Origin: Acidobacteriota bacterium
GTDB taxonomy: Bacteria > Acidobacteriota > Terriglobia > Bryobacterales > Bryobacteraceae
NCBI GenBank assembly: GCA_014584705.1
Contig: JACTMJ010000013.1
Location: 105,996-169,995 of the forward strand
DNA length: 64,000 nucleotides
Direction: 5' to 3'
Positions 49,000-58,016 of this stretch are shown piece by piece. The notes below the pieces were generated by a model. It saw only the letters and a program-made list of their open reading frames with translations. It had not been told where the DNA came from and searched no databases. Position 1 is the stretch's first letter. Every line of letters starts with the position of its first letter. A program made the position numbers and the translations under genes.

Positions 49000-51510
49000 C
49001 TAAGAGGCGCGGAAGCCGAGCACGGTCTCTTTCCCTTTTTCCAGCCGCAACCGATAGTTGCCGGCAGCGTCGCGTCCGGCGATCGGCTGGTTGACTCCCT
49101 GCACCACAACGGAAGAGAGCACGCAGTTCGCAGGGGCGCGCAGCAGAGCGTTCAGCCCCAGAGCGCTCGTCATCCGGGCTGTTGTCAGCCTGCCTTCCCG
49201 CCATTCGAGACCCACGAGGATATTGCCGCGTGCTTTGAGCCCGTCCACGCTTCCATCGCGCCAGGCGGGCGGCAGCGCCGGCAGCAGATCAATCGCGTCC
49301 GTGTGGCTCTGCACAAGGGCCTCAATGATCGCGGCGGTTGCACCGAAATTTCCGTCGATCTGGAAGGGCGGGTGATTGTCGAAAAGGTTCGTGAGCGTGG
49401 ATTTTGCGAACAGCGCGTCCAGGTTCTCTTCCACCTTCGCGCCCTCCCGGAACCGTGCCCAGAAGTTGATGATCCACGCGCGGCTCCATCCGGTGTGCCC
49501 GCTGCCCGCCGCTAGCCGTTGCTCCAGCAGTTTTCGGGAAGCCGCGTAGAGATCGGGCGTGCCTTGTTCGGTAACCACCGCGCAGGGATGCAGGCCGATC
49601 AGCGGCGAGCAGTGGCGATGGCCCGGCTCGGCTTCCTTGAACTCTTCGCTCCATTCCAGCAATTGGCCTCTGGATCCGATGCCCGGCCGGGCCAGCCGCG
49701 CGAGCGCTTTCCGCAGGTCTTCGATGAACTCGAGGTCCCGGTTGGGCCGCGCTCCTCCGGGCTGGCCCGGCAAGGCGGCCAGTTCGATCACATGCTCAAA
49801 CAGACTGCGGATCAGGAATAGGTCCATCGTCGCGCCAATCGCTACTCCGGCGCGCTTGCCGTCGGCGGTGAGGAAGACGTTTTCCGGAGAAGTGGAAGGC
49901 GCGGTGGTGAGTTTACCGTCCGGGCCTTCCACCAGCCACCCGCGCAGGAATCGCGCCGCCTCCCGCATGACGGGGTATGCCTTGTCCACGGCGAACGCAG
50001 TGTCTCCCGTGAAGCGCCAGTGTTCCCACAGGTGCTCGCAGATCCAGGCCGCACCCATGGGCCAAAGAGACCAGATGGGTGAGCCCCAACCGAAATCGCC
50101 CACCGGATTGGTGAGCCGCCAAAGGTCGCTGTTGTGGTGGCACACCCAACCATCCAGTCCGTAATAGCCCTTCGCGGTTGTCTTTCCGCTGGGCACAAGC
50201 TCCTCCGCCAAGCGCAGCATCGGCTCATGACATTCGCTCAGGTTGGCGGCTTCGGCCGGCCAGTAGTTCATCTCGACGTTGATATTGGTGGTGTAGTTCG
50301 AACTCCACGGCGGGCGCACCATGTCGTTCCAGATGCCCTGGAGGTTCGCGGCTTGCGTGCCGGGGCGGGAAGACGAAATCAGAAGATAGCGGCCAAACTG
50401 GAAGTAGAGGGCCGCCAGGTGGGGGTCCGGTTCACTGCCATAGCCGATGACGCGCTTGTCCGTGGGCTTCTCCGCCGCGGAGCTTCGGCCAAGGTCGATT
50501 CGCACGCGCCGGAACAGGTTCCGGTAGTCCGCCAGATGGGCTTCCCGCAACTCGTCGAAGGATTTGCGGGAGGCCAGTTCGAGCGCGCGCTCGCAGGCCG
50601 CGCCAATCTCTTCGGCGGACTTATCGGGTTGTTCGAAAGGCGTGCGGAAGCCGGTGCCGGCCGCAAGCAGAATCGTGAGGCTGCGCGCCGCCGCGAGGGC
50701 GATTCCGTTTCCCGTCTGGTACAGCTCTCCGCCTTCGTGGAGCACCCGCGCGCGGGCCTCGAAGAGCATGCCGGGATGGTCTCCGTAGGAGTAGCTGACT
50801 GGCCCGGGCTGTTCCGGCCGATAGTGCGGGTCCACGTGGGAAGGCGCGCGGCCGCGAAGTGCGATCGTGGCCGGACCTGGAAGTTCAACGCGGCTCTGGA
50901 GCGGGCTATCCATGGTGAGCACGCCGTTCCAGGTTCCACCCTCCGCTGTCACGCGGAGCACCAGCACCTGGTCCGGCGCGGAAATAAAACACTCCCGTCG
51001 ATAGCGTGCCCGGCCCACGCGGTAACTGGAGCGCGTCATCGCCTCATCCAGATCGAGTTCGAGGCGGTACTCCGTATAGCCCTGAATGCCCTCCTGCTTC
51101 AGGCGCGCATAGCCGAGCGAGAGGTAGGATTCGGTGAACGGCCCCTGAATGGCTCTTGCCGCGGAGTACGCTTCGAAATACTTGCCCTCAAACAGCAGCT
51201 TGCGCACCACCGGTAGCGCTTCGTGCGCCTTCGGGTTGGAGCGGTCACGCGGAGCGCCGCTCCACAGCGTGTCCTCATTCAGTTGGAGCACTTCCTCCTG
51301 CACGCCGCCGAACACCATCGCGCCCAGCCGCCCGTTACCCAGAGGGAGCGCTGCGTTCCAGTTGAGCGCCGGTTGTTCATACCACAGCTTCCACTGATCC
51401 CCACCGGCGCCGGCCGGTGTGGGTGCGTTCGCGGATGTCTGCGCGCCGAGCGCGGCGGCAGGCATGGAGGCTAACAGGGTGCGGCGGGAAAGCGTTGGCA
51501 TGGCTGCCAT
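49000..51510 (-). CDS. Glycoside hydrolase family 95 (alpha-L-fucosidase-like)
   Basis: An 836-residue enzyme with a Tat-type leader ([16 protein letters not shown]). The GH95 opening [46 protein letters not shown] is unmistakable. The (alpha/alpha)6 barrel follows, with [21 protein letters not shown] (catalytic-region Asn/Glu) and [21 protein letters not shown]. It releases fucose or galactose from plant or host glycans. Start 51510 or 51501 are equivalent; neither has a clear ribosome site. It is convergent with the FecR-like gene. Confidence 0.93.
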   Translation of the reverse strand: MAAMPTLSRRTLLASMPAAALGAQTSANAPTPAGAGGDQWKLWYEQPALNWNAALPLGNGRLGAMVFGGVQEEVLQLNEDTLWSGAPRDRSNPKAHEALPVVRKLLFEGKYFEAYSAARAIQGPFTESYLSLGYARLKQEGIQGYTEYRLELDLDEAMTRSSYRVGRARYRRECFISAPDQVLVLRVTAEGGTWNGVLTMDSPLQSRVELPGPATIALRGRAPSHVDPHYRPEQPGPVSYSYGDHPGMLFEARARVLHEGGELYQTGNGIALAAARSLTILLAAGTGFRTPFEQPDKSAEEIGAACERALELASRKSFDELREAHLADYRNLFRRVRIDLGRSSAAEKPTDKRVIGYGSEPDPHLAALYFQFGRYLLISSSRPGTQAANLQGIWNDMVRPPWSSNYTTNINVEMNYWPAEAANLSECHEPMLRLAEELVPSGKTTAKGYYGLDGWVCHHNSDLWRLTNPVGDFGWGSPIWSLWPMGAAWICEHLWEHWRFTGDTAFAVDKAYPVMREAARFLRGWLVEGPDGKLTTAPSTSPENVFLTADGKRAGVAIGATMDLFLIRSLFEHVIELAALPGQPGGARPNRDLEFIEDLRKALARLARPGIGSRGQLLEWSEEFKEAEPGHRHCSPLIGLHPCAVVTEQGTPDLYAASRKLLEQRLAAGSGHTGWSRAWIINFWARFREGAKVEENLDALFAKSTLTNLFDNHPPFQIDGNFGATAAIIEALVQSHTDAIDLLPALPPAWRDGSVDGLKARGNILVGLEWREGRLTTARMTSALGLNALLRAPANCVLSSVVVQGVNQPIAGRDAAGNYRLRLEKGKETVLGFRAS

Positions 51511-51561
51511 TCTATCGTTCCGAATCGGGCGGCGAGGAAGCCTTTCGCCCGCCGGAGCGGG

Positions 51562-51972
51562 TCACCCGCGGGGAGCGATCTCAAAGAGCGCGTGATAGCG
51601 CTCCGGCAGGCTGGCCGGCTGCATGGAAGAGTTACAGAATATGTGGCGCGTGAAGCCGGTGGAAAGCACCTTTTCCGTGTCCGCGTTCCGGATCTCGTAT
51701 TCGAAACGCACCATTCGCCGGCTGGCTTCCGGCATTGTGGTGACGACGGCAATATGGTCGTCGTAGCGAGCGGGGAAGAGGTATCGGCAATTGGCTTCCA
51801 CCACGGCCAGCAGCACGCCTTCTTTCTCCATGTCCTTATAGTTGAAGCCGCGCGCCTTGCACCACTCGGTGCGTCCCATCTCCATCCAGATCAGATAGTT
51901 GGCGTGGTAGATGACGCCCATCTGGTCAGTCTCGGCGTAGCGCGGGCGCAAGTAGACGGTGTGTGAAGACAT
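51562..51972 (-). CDS. YbgC/4HBT-type acyl-CoA thioesterase
   Basis: A 136-residue hotdog-fold thioesterase: LRPRYAETDQMGVIYHANYLIWMEMGRTEW includes the catalytic Asp of the 4-hydroxybenzoyl-CoA thioesterase class (D in ETDQMGVIYHANY). Full length for the family. It hydrolyses short-chain or aromatic acyl-CoA. It is followed by the GH95 gene 51 bases downstream on the same strand, with no functional link evident. Confidence 0.92.
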   Translation of the reverse strand: MSSHTVYLRPRYAETDQMGVIYHANYLIWMEMGRTEWCKARGFNYKDMEKEGVLLAVVEANCRYLFPARYDDHIAVVTTMPEASRRMVRFEYEIRNADTEKVLSTGFTRHIFCNSSMQPASLPERYHALFEIAPRG

Positions 51973-52147
51973 CGCTTGCGATCATAGCATCGCAGCCATT
52001 TGATTCTTTTTCGTGCGAGAGCGGCTGGCGCAGCCATTGGCGACACGTTGGGCTCGAACTGGATGCGGCCCCGCGAAGGACAGAGTGCTCCGTGTAATCC
52101 GCGAGGCCGCATCGAACCATGGCCGCGATGTCTGACCGCCGCGGCGG

Positions 52148-52699
52148 CTAGCTCTTTTTTACTATCAGGTTGTTGGTGATGGTGAACGCGCCCGGTACGC
52201 CGCGGGCACGGATGGTAGCGATGTCCCTATCCGTCTCGCGATCCACGTACCCCTCCAGCGTCACGTCGCCGTTTCTTACCAGGATGCGGATCCACGGGTT
52301 CGCTCCGGCGGAGTAGCGGTTGAGAGAGCTATCCCCGTAGATGGCACGAACCATACTGCGCCGGATCTGGTTGTCAAAGGACGACACCGGCTGCACCTGG
52401 ATCTGGTTCTCGACGGATTTCACGCCGGGGATACGCTCCACGATGCGCGCAGCGCTCGATTGGAGCGTCGGTCCGCTGACGTCGCCCTTCAAGACGACTT
52501 TGTCGCCCTGTACTTCGAACTCAATATAGTCAAACACGCCGTAGAACGGCAGCATGATCAATTGCTTTCGAATCTCCTTTTCGAGCGGATTCAGAAGTTT
52601 CTTATCCTCCGCGCCGGTCACGGTAATGCCGGCTGCATGGAGCCCGGCCAGGCCGAGCGTGAAGACGATAATCAGAGTTCTCACAAAATTGGGTCGCAT
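52148..52699 (-). CDS. Exported BON-domain protein
   Basis: A 183-residue protein with a signal peptide (RTLIIVFTLGLAGLHAA) and two BON domains: IEFEVQGDKVVLKGDVSGPTLQSSAARIVERIPGVKSVENQIQVQP and WIRILVRNGDVTLEGYVDRETDRDIATIRARGVPGAFTITNNLIV. BON domains bind phospholipid or envelope surfaces (OsmY-like). AGGGGGA seven bases before the ATG at 52699 supports that start over 52705. Confidence 0.88.
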   Translation of the reverse strand: MRPNFVRTLIIVFTLGLAGLHAAGITVTGAEDKKLLNPLEKEIRKQLIMLPFYGVFDYIEFEVQGDKVVLKGDVSGPTLQSSAARIVERIPGVKSVENQIQVQPVSSFDNQIRRSMVRAIYGDSSLNRYSAGANPWIRILVRNGDVTLEGYVDRETDRDIATIRARGVPGAFTITNNLIVKKS

Positions 52700-53026
52700 G
52701 GTCATTCCCCCTCTGCCTCCAACCCATGCAGGAGAGTCGCCAATTCCGTAACGTGTTGGAAACAGTGCGATTTGTTCCTCATGTTGTCGCGGAACCTTCG
52801 GCCGCCTACCACCAGGGATGGTGAAATTCAGCCATTGAGGGCCGGGAACCGGGCGTTCCGCGGGCGGTTGGGCCATCCTCGCAACGCCGGGAACCCGGAT
52901 GCGTCGCTCGCCGTCTCCCCAATGAGCCTCATGGCGCGCGGAGGGAGCACCTCGAAACGGCAAAGGTCCGTAAGATAGAAAGTTGCGTCCAAACGGATGG
53001 CCGACGGCCGTGAGGGGAGAGTGTGG
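52700..53026. other. Divergent intergenic region (BON / MoaDE)
   Basis: About 330 bases between divergent genes. Only the two ribosome sites at its ends are clear. No repeat, RNA gene or riboswitch-like fold was recognised; a molybdenum-cofactor riboswitch was looked for because of the moaDE gene but could not be supported by eye. Confidence 0.4.
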
Positions 53027-53809
53027 ATGAGCGAAGCGATAACGGTGAAGGTGCTGCTTTTCGGGCAACTGAAGGAGATCGCGGGCGCGGCGGAACTGCT
53101 GCGAACGGTGCCCGCCGGTACCGGAACCCAGGACCTCTTCGAGGGGATGGCGGCGGAGTTTCCGCGCCTGGCCGCTCTCAGAAACAGCGTCGTGCTCGCT
53201 CGCAATGCCGCCTTTGTGCAAAGGCCGGAAGCCTTGGAGGACGGGGACGAAATCGCCTTCCTGCCACCGGTGAGCGGAGGGAGTGGCGACTCGAATCTTC
53301 CCGAGGGGGAGTGGCTCGAGACCATCCAGTCCCCCGACGGCCATTTTTTCGGAATCACCCGGCAGCCGATTGACGGCGGCGTGCTGGCCAGGCGGATTCT
53401 GCGGGCCGAGGATGGCGCGTTCGTCAATTTTGAAGGCGTCGTACGCAACCACTCCGGCGGCCGCCGCACGCGCTATCTCGATTACGAGTGCTACGTCCCG
53501 CTGGCCATTCGCACCATGGCGGAAATTGGACTCGATCTTGCCGCGAAACACGCCGTAGGGCGCGTGGCGATTGTGCACCGCATCGGGAGGATGGAGATTG
53601 GCGAAACCAGCGTGGCCGTGGTGGTGGCATCGCCCCATCGCAAGCCCGCCTTTGATGCCGCCCTCGAAGGCATCAACCGATTGAAGTCCTCCGTGCCCAT
53701 TTGGAAGAAAGAATACTTCGAGGACGGGGAAATCTGGGTGGAGGGCTCCTGGGACGATGCGATCCAGCCGGTGGGTTCGCGCGCGGCTCAGACGGAAGCA
53801 TCCGAATAA
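53027..53809 (+). CDS. MoaD-MoaE fusion (molybdopterin synthase)
   Basis: A 260-residue fusion of both molybdopterin synthase subunits. Residues 1-85 are MoaD-like (KVLLFGQLKEIAGA ... DGDEIAFLPPVSGG) with the Gly-Gly that normally ends MoaD; residues about 100-250 are MoaE (HFFGITRQPID, FVNFEGVVRNHSGGRRTRYLDYECY, VAIVHRIGRMEIGETSVAVVVASPHRKPAFDAA, VPIWKKEYFEDGEIWVEG). MoaD's C-terminal Gly must be adenylated and thiocarboxylated, so the chain after GG would have to be cut or the Gly used internally. GGGGAGA precedes the ATG at 53027. It leads directly into the VWFA gene. Confidence 0.88.
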   Translation: MSEAITVKVLLFGQLKEIAGAAELLRTVPAGTGTQDLFEGMAAEFPRLAALRNSVVLARNAAFVQRPEALEDGDEIAFLPPVSGGSGDSNLPEGEWLETIQSPDGHFFGITRQPIDGGVLARRILRAEDGAFVNFEGVVRNHSGGRRTRYLDYECYVPLAIRTMAEIGLDLAAKHAVGRVAIVHRIGRMEIGETSVAVVVASPHRKPAFDAALEGINRLKSSVPIWKKEYFEDGEIWVEGSWDDAIQPVGSRAAQTEASE

Positions 53810-53811
53810 GT

Positions 53812-54801
53812 ATGTGTGCCACCCGTTCCATCGCGCGTTCCGTTGCCGTCGCCGCGTTGGCGTTGCTGGCGCTGGCCTCCGGACTCTTCGCGCAGTTTCG
53901 CAGCACCGGCGAACCTACCCGGCCGGGGCCGAAGGAGGAGCGAGGGAGCGTCCCTTCGTTCCGCTCCGACGTTCGTCTGGTCCCGCTGCTGGCGACGGTC
54001 AAGGATGCGAACGGCACACTCATCGGCGATCTCACCAAGGAAGAATTCGAGATCCTGGATAGCGGGGTCGCGCAGGAAGTGGCGCTCTTCGAAACCCGCA
54101 CGGAGCAACCTCTCTCCGTGAGTATTCTGGTGGATACCAGCCTCACCACAGGCATCAAGCTGCGCGAAGAACGGCGGTCGGTGGAGTTCTTTCTTGAGGC
54201 CCTGATTGGCAGCGGCAATGAACAGGACTCCGCGGCCCTGTACACTTTCAATGACCAGGTGACGCTGCAACAGCCGTTCACGCGCAATCTGCGCCGCCTC
54301 AAGCGCGGACTCGGCCGTCTGGCGCCGGAAGGCGGCACCTCGCTTTATGACGCGCTCTTTCTGGCCGCGGACGCCATCTATGACCGCGACGGCCGGCACG
54401 TGGTTATCGCGGTGACCGATGGGGGAGATACCACGAGCCGCCTGAATATCGGCTCCGCGATTAGACGATTGCAGGAAGCGGACACCGTGGTGTATCCCAT
54501 CCTGGTTGTGCCCATTGAAGCAAATGCCGGCAGAAATATCGGCGGGGAGAACGCGCTGCAGATCATCGCGATGCGGACCGGCGGAAAAGTCTATGCCGCC
54601 GCGCTGGGCAAGGAATTGGATGATGTCTTTGCGGAAATTCTGCGCGATCTTCGAACCCAATACCTGATCGCGTTCTACCCGCGCGGCGTGCCGCCTACCA
54701 AAGATGGATATCACCGGCTTGTGCTCCGAACCACCCGCCCCGGTTTGCTGGTGCAAACGCGAAGCGGCTACTATGGAGAGGCGCTTCCAGATCAGCCTTG
54801 A
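53812..54801 (+). CDS. Exported VWFA-domain protein (Acidobacteria-type)
   Basis: A 329-residue protein with a signal peptide (SVAVAALALLALASGLFAQ) and an N-terminal strand region VPLLATVKDANGTLIGDLTKEEFEILDSGVAQEVALFE, the Acidobacteria VWFA-related family (TIGR03436). The VWA domain has a MIDAS-like SILVDTSLT and the later VIAVTDGGD. RTQYLIAFYPRG is the family C-terminal motif. Function is unknown; adhesion or protein assembly in the envelope is usual for VWA folds. It starts two bases after the moaDE stop. Confidence 0.9.
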   Translation: MCATRSIARSVAVAALALLALASGLFAQFRSTGEPTRPGPKEERGSVPSFRSDVRLVPLLATVKDANGTLIGDLTKEEFEILDSGVAQEVALFETRTEQPLSVSILVDTSLTTGIKLREERRSVEFFLEALIGSGNEQDSAALYTFNDQVTLQQPFTRNLRRLKRGLGRLAPEGGTSLYDALFLAADAIYDRDGRHVVIAVTDGGDTTSRLNIGSAIRRLQEADTVVYPILVVPIEANAGRNIGGENALQIIAMRTGGKVYAAALGKELDDVFAEILRDLRTQYLIAFYPRGVPPTKDGYHRLVLRTTRPGLLVQTRSGYYGEALPDQP

Positions 54802-54842
54802 AGCCCGTTTCGCAGCCCTCTTGGAGATCGTCAACCCCCAAC

Positions 54843-55673
54843 ATGCCTTCTTACATCGAAACCGCCACGGAAATCGCTCGCGAAGCCGGCGGCGTATTGC
54901 TTCAATACCTTGAGAAACGCCCCGACTTTGAAGTGAAAGGTGAGCAGGACCTGGTGACGGATGCGGACCGGGCGGCCGAAGCGCTCGTTCTCGAACAGCT
55001 TCGTAATCACTTTCCTTCCCACACTGTAATCGCCGAAGAAAGCGGGCTGCACGATCGCCACAGCGAATACTGCTGGTATGTGGATCCGCTCGACGGCACC
55101 ACGAACTTCGCTCATAGCTACCCAGCTTTCTGCGTCTCCATCGGGCTTGCGCATGCGGGCGAATTGATCGCGGGTGTGGTCTTTGACCCTGTCCGCAATG
55201 AGATGTTCTCCGCGGAGAAGGGGGCCGGGGCCTACCTCAATAACAGGCGCATTCGCGTTTCGAATGTGCCGTCGCTTGGTGTCAGTCTTCTTGCGACCGG
55301 CTTTCCCAGCCGCAAGCGGCATGAGGATGTGAACGTCTACTTCTTCCACCAACTGGGGGTGAAGGCGCACGGGATTCGCCGCAGCGGTTCGGCCGCCATT
55401 GATCTGGCGAACGTCGCCTCGGGCCGGCTCGACGGTTTCTGGGAGTTTGGTCTGCATCCCTGGGACGTGGCCGCGGGACTCCTGCTGGTGAGCGAGGCGG
55501 GCGGGCGATACACCGACATGCGCGGCGGCCCTTTCGATTTCAACAGCCCGCACCTCATCGCGGATAACGGGCATCTGCACGAGGAATTCGTCGCCTTCGT
55601 GGCGAAGATTTTCGCGGGCGAGATCACCGTGCCGATCCCCGGCCTGCACCGGCCGGTGCAGGACCGCTATTAA
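54843..55673 (+). CDS. suhB: Inositol monophosphatase family protein
   Basis: A 276-residue Li-sensitive phosphatase. Metal sites are visible: DLVTDADRAAE, TVIAEESGL, WYVDPLDGTTNFAHSYPAFCVSIG and the C-terminal LHPWDVAAGLLLVSEAGG. It hydrolyses inositol-1-phosphate or a related sugar phosphate, and in bacteria the SuhB member also binds the rRNA antitermination complex. ATG at 54843 (MPSYIE) fits the family; a TTG at 54798 overlapping the VWFA stop would add 15 unconserved residues. A strong terminator follows 38 bases after the stop. Confidence 0.9.
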   Translation: MPSYIETATEIAREAGGVLLQYLEKRPDFEVKGEQDLVTDADRAAEALVLEQLRNHFPSHTVIAEESGLHDRHSEYCWYVDPLDGTTNFAHSYPAFCVSIGLAHAGELIAGVVFDPVRNEMFSAEKGAGAYLNNRRIRVSNVPSLGVSLLATGFPSRKRHEDVNVYFFHQLGVKAHGIRRSGSAAIDLANVASGRLDGFWEFGLHPWDVAAGLLLVSEAGGRYTDMRGGPFDFNSPHLIADNGHLHEEFVAFVAKIFAGEITVPIPGLHRPVQDRY

Positions 55674-55711
55674 GCCCGCACCCGGATGTGCCTGCCCTCG
55701 GAAGAGAAATG

Positions 55712-55744
55712 AAAAAGGACGCCCATCGCCGGGCGTCCTTTTTT
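55712..55744. terminator. Bidirectional rho-independent terminator
   Basis: AAAAAGGACGCCC (55712-55724) pairs with GGGCGTCCTTTTT (55731-55743) around the loop ATCGCC. T-tracts on both strands let it serve the inositol phosphatase gene on plus and the thioredoxin-like gene on minus, which converge here. Confidence 0.92.
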
Positions 55745-55779
55745 ATCTAGCCGAGAATGGAAGGCATCGCGCCTTCGCG

Positions 55780-56313
55780 TTACTTCAGGTACTTCGTAAT
55801 TGACTTCCGCAGGTTTGCTTCTTCCTGCCCGCCCGCGAAATAGGCGTCGCCGCCGTTGTATTGTTCGCGGATCATTCCCAGCTTGTCGATCACCAGCAGC
55901 TTCGGCACATAGCTGGGGCCGATCATCGAGATCTGGAGGTAGTTGTGCACAGGGTCTCTCGTCGAGGTCCCCAGTGTGACCCCATCGGTGAACAGGGCCT
56001 TAAAGCGCGGCAGGTTGGCCACGGCGCCCTCGTCGTAAGCCACCAGAATGGCCTGGAAGCCCTGCTTGCCGTATTCCTTCTCCAACTTCGAAAGCATCTG
56101 GGCGAGTGTCTGGCAGTGCGGACAGGTGGTGGAAATGAAGGCCAGCATCGTGACTTTCTTTCCCTTGAGTTTCTGTGAGAGCAATTCCTGCTTCGCTCCC
56201 GGATGCTCGATCACGAACTCCCCCGCCTTTCGCGGCACGTCCGCGCCCACGGCAAACAGGGCGGCCAGCGCCAGCAGGCCCATCAAAACGGTTCCTCTGC
56301 GTAATCCCCTCAT
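55780..56313 (-). CDS. TlpA/ResA-like exported thioredoxin-family protein
   Basis: A 177-residue protein with a signal-like helix (GTVLMGLLALAALFAVGA) and a thioredoxin fold: KVTMLAFISTTCPHCQTLAQMLSKLEKEYG holds the C-P-H-C redox pair; GPSYVPKLLVIDKLGMIREQY is the cis-Pro region. It should act in the periplasm on cytochrome c or other thiols. GAGGAG precedes the ATG at 56313; longer in-frame starts lack such a site. Confidence 0.88.
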   Translation of the reverse strand: MRGLRRGTVLMGLLALAALFAVGADVPRKAGEFVIEHPGAKQELLSQKLKGKKVTMLAFISTTCPHCQTLAQMLSKLEKEYGKQGFQAILVAYDEGAVANLPRFKALFTDGVTLGTSTRDPVHNYLQISMIGPSYVPKLLVIDKLGMIREQYNGGDAYFAGGQEEANLRKSITKYLK

Positions 56314-56539
56314 GAATCTCCTCACAGATTGAACGATCCTTTCCAGGATAACCCCAGCCGCGCGGCGCATGCGCGAAGCATCGCGAGACGGCTTCGATTT
56401 CTCGGACGAACGCAACAAGCCCGGCGTTGCGGGAAATCCAAGCCGGAGGCACGCTTCGGCACGTGCTCCGATGCCCGCGTCCCGCTACGCGCTGCGATAG
56501 CATAGAGGCGTTTATCGCGGACCTCACGAGGTGGAAAGG

Positions 56540-57925
56540 ATGCGCTCTCAGATGCAACGGCGGGATTTTCTGAGTTTTCTGGCGGCGGGAGGGTGGAGCG
56601 CCGCCGCTGCGCGGGCCTCGGCTCAAGGCGGCGGGGGCAGGCCGAATATCGTCTTCATGATGGCCGACGACCTGGGTTACGGCGACCTGAGCTGCTACGG
56701 ACAGGCGAAATTTTCCACGCCAAACATTGACCGGCTGGCGGCCGAGGGTATTCGCTTTACGCAGGCCTACGCGGGGTCCACCGTATGCAGCCCTTCGCGC
56801 TGCGTGTTGATGACCGGGCGGCATACGGGCCATTGCAGCTATCGCGGGAACGTGAGCGGAGAACCGGGAATTCCAGATTCCGACGTCACGATGGCCGAGG
56901 TTCTCCGAGAGGCCGGGTATGCCACCGGTATTTTCGGCAAGTGGGGGCTCGGCAATGTGGGCATGCCCGGCTACGCCACGCGGCAGGGTTTTGACCGATG
57001 GTACGGCTTCCTCAACCAGGGGCAGGCGCACAACTATTACCCGCGCTATCTGATGTCGGACGATGTGGCGGAAATGCTCCGGGAGAATGTCGTCTACGGC
57101 GACAAGGTGCCCAAGGACTATGCGCCGGACCGGATTCAGAAGAACGCTCTCGAATGGCTCGACAAACAATCTGCGGCGCGTCCGTTCTTCCTCTATCTGC
57201 CCTACACGCTTCCCCATGCGAACGGGGAGAAGCGGCGCGACACGGGCAATGGCATGGAAGTGCCCGCCGGGCATCCGTATGAAAACAAGCCATGGCCCGC
57301 GCCCGAACAGGGCTTCGCCGGCATGATGTATCACCTCGATATGCTGGTGGGGCAGATCATGGACCGCCTGCGGGCGAAAGGCCTGGACCGAAATACACTC
57401 GTGATCTTCACGAGCGACAACGGTCCCCACAAGGAAGGCGGACGCAATCCCGAGTTCTTCAAGAGCAGCGGGCCGCTTCGGGGGATCAAGCGCGATCTGA
57501 CGGAGGGCGGCATCCGCGTGCCCTTCATCGCCCGCATGCCGGGGACGATCCCGGCGGGCAAGACGAGCGAGCAGGTGCTTGCCTTCTGGGATCTCTTGCC
57601 CACCTTCGCCGAACTGACCAAGGCGAAGACGCCCCAGGGACTCGACGGAGTTTCCATGCTGCGTCCGCTTCTGGGCAAGGGAGAGATTCCGCACGCGCCG
57701 CTCTATTGGGAGTTCTATGAAGGCGGATTCAAGCAGGCGATTCGCGACGGGAAGTGGAAGGCCATTCGAAAAGGGCTGAAGGGCAAGATCGAGCTTTACG
57801 ATCTGAGCGCCGATATTCATGAAGACAAGGACCTTGCCGCGGCCCATCCGGAGATCGTCCGCCGCATGGAAACGCTGTTTGGCGAAATGCGGACCGATTC
57901 GCCGCTTTTCCCCATCAAGGGGTGA
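56540..57925 (+). CDS. Tat-exported sulfatase (second copy)
   Basis: A 461-residue arylsulfatase-type enzyme. The leader MQRRDFLSFLAAGG is Tat-type. IVFMMADDLGYGDLSCYG provides metal ligands, and AGSTVCSPSRCVLMTGR the C-x-P-S-R site converted to formylglycine. GIFGKWGLG and FTSDNGPHKEGG complete the active site. It is a different branch from the sulfatase at 44160. A GH42 galactosidase follows after about 90 bases on the same strand, suggesting joint breakdown of sulfated galactans (inference). Confidence 0.93.
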   Translation: MRSQMQRRDFLSFLAAGGWSAAAARASAQGGGGRPNIVFMMADDLGYGDLSCYGQAKFSTPNIDRLAAEGIRFTQAYAGSTVCSPSRCVLMTGRHTGHCSYRGNVSGEPGIPDSDVTMAEVLREAGYATGIFGKWGLGNVGMPGYATRQGFDRWYGFLNQGQAHNYYPRYLMSDDVAEMLRENVVYGDKVPKDYAPDRIQKNALEWLDKQSAARPFFLYLPYTLPHANGEKRRDTGNGMEVPAGHPYENKPWPAPEQGFAGMMYHLDMLVGQIMDRLRAKGLDRNTLVIFTSDNGPHKEGGRNPEFFKSSGPLRGIKRDLTEGGIRVPFIARMPGTIPAGKTSEQVLAFWDLLPTFAELTKAKTPQGLDGVSMLRPLLGKGEIPHAPLYWEFYEGGFKQAIRDGKWKAIRKGLKGKIELYDLSADIHEDKDLAAAHPEIVRRMETLFGEMRTDSPLFPIKG

Positions 57926-58016
57926 ACCGCCCACGCGGAGATCGCGGTGCGGCTGACGCCGGCGCCCCTGGCACGAGGACAACCGGCGTCCGATTCGCTC
58001 CGCGTCCGGAGTTCCG

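Noticed and set aside
48960..49010. GCGCCTC ... GAGGCGC inverted repeat between the FecR-like and GH95 genes
   Set aside because: Seven-base arms with a 37-base loop and no T-tract; too weak to call a terminator.
47520..49109. A 529-codon minus-strand frame opposite the FecR-like gene
   Set aside because: Low-complexity Ala/Arg-rich sequence antisense to a gene with a signal peptide and FecR-like domain.
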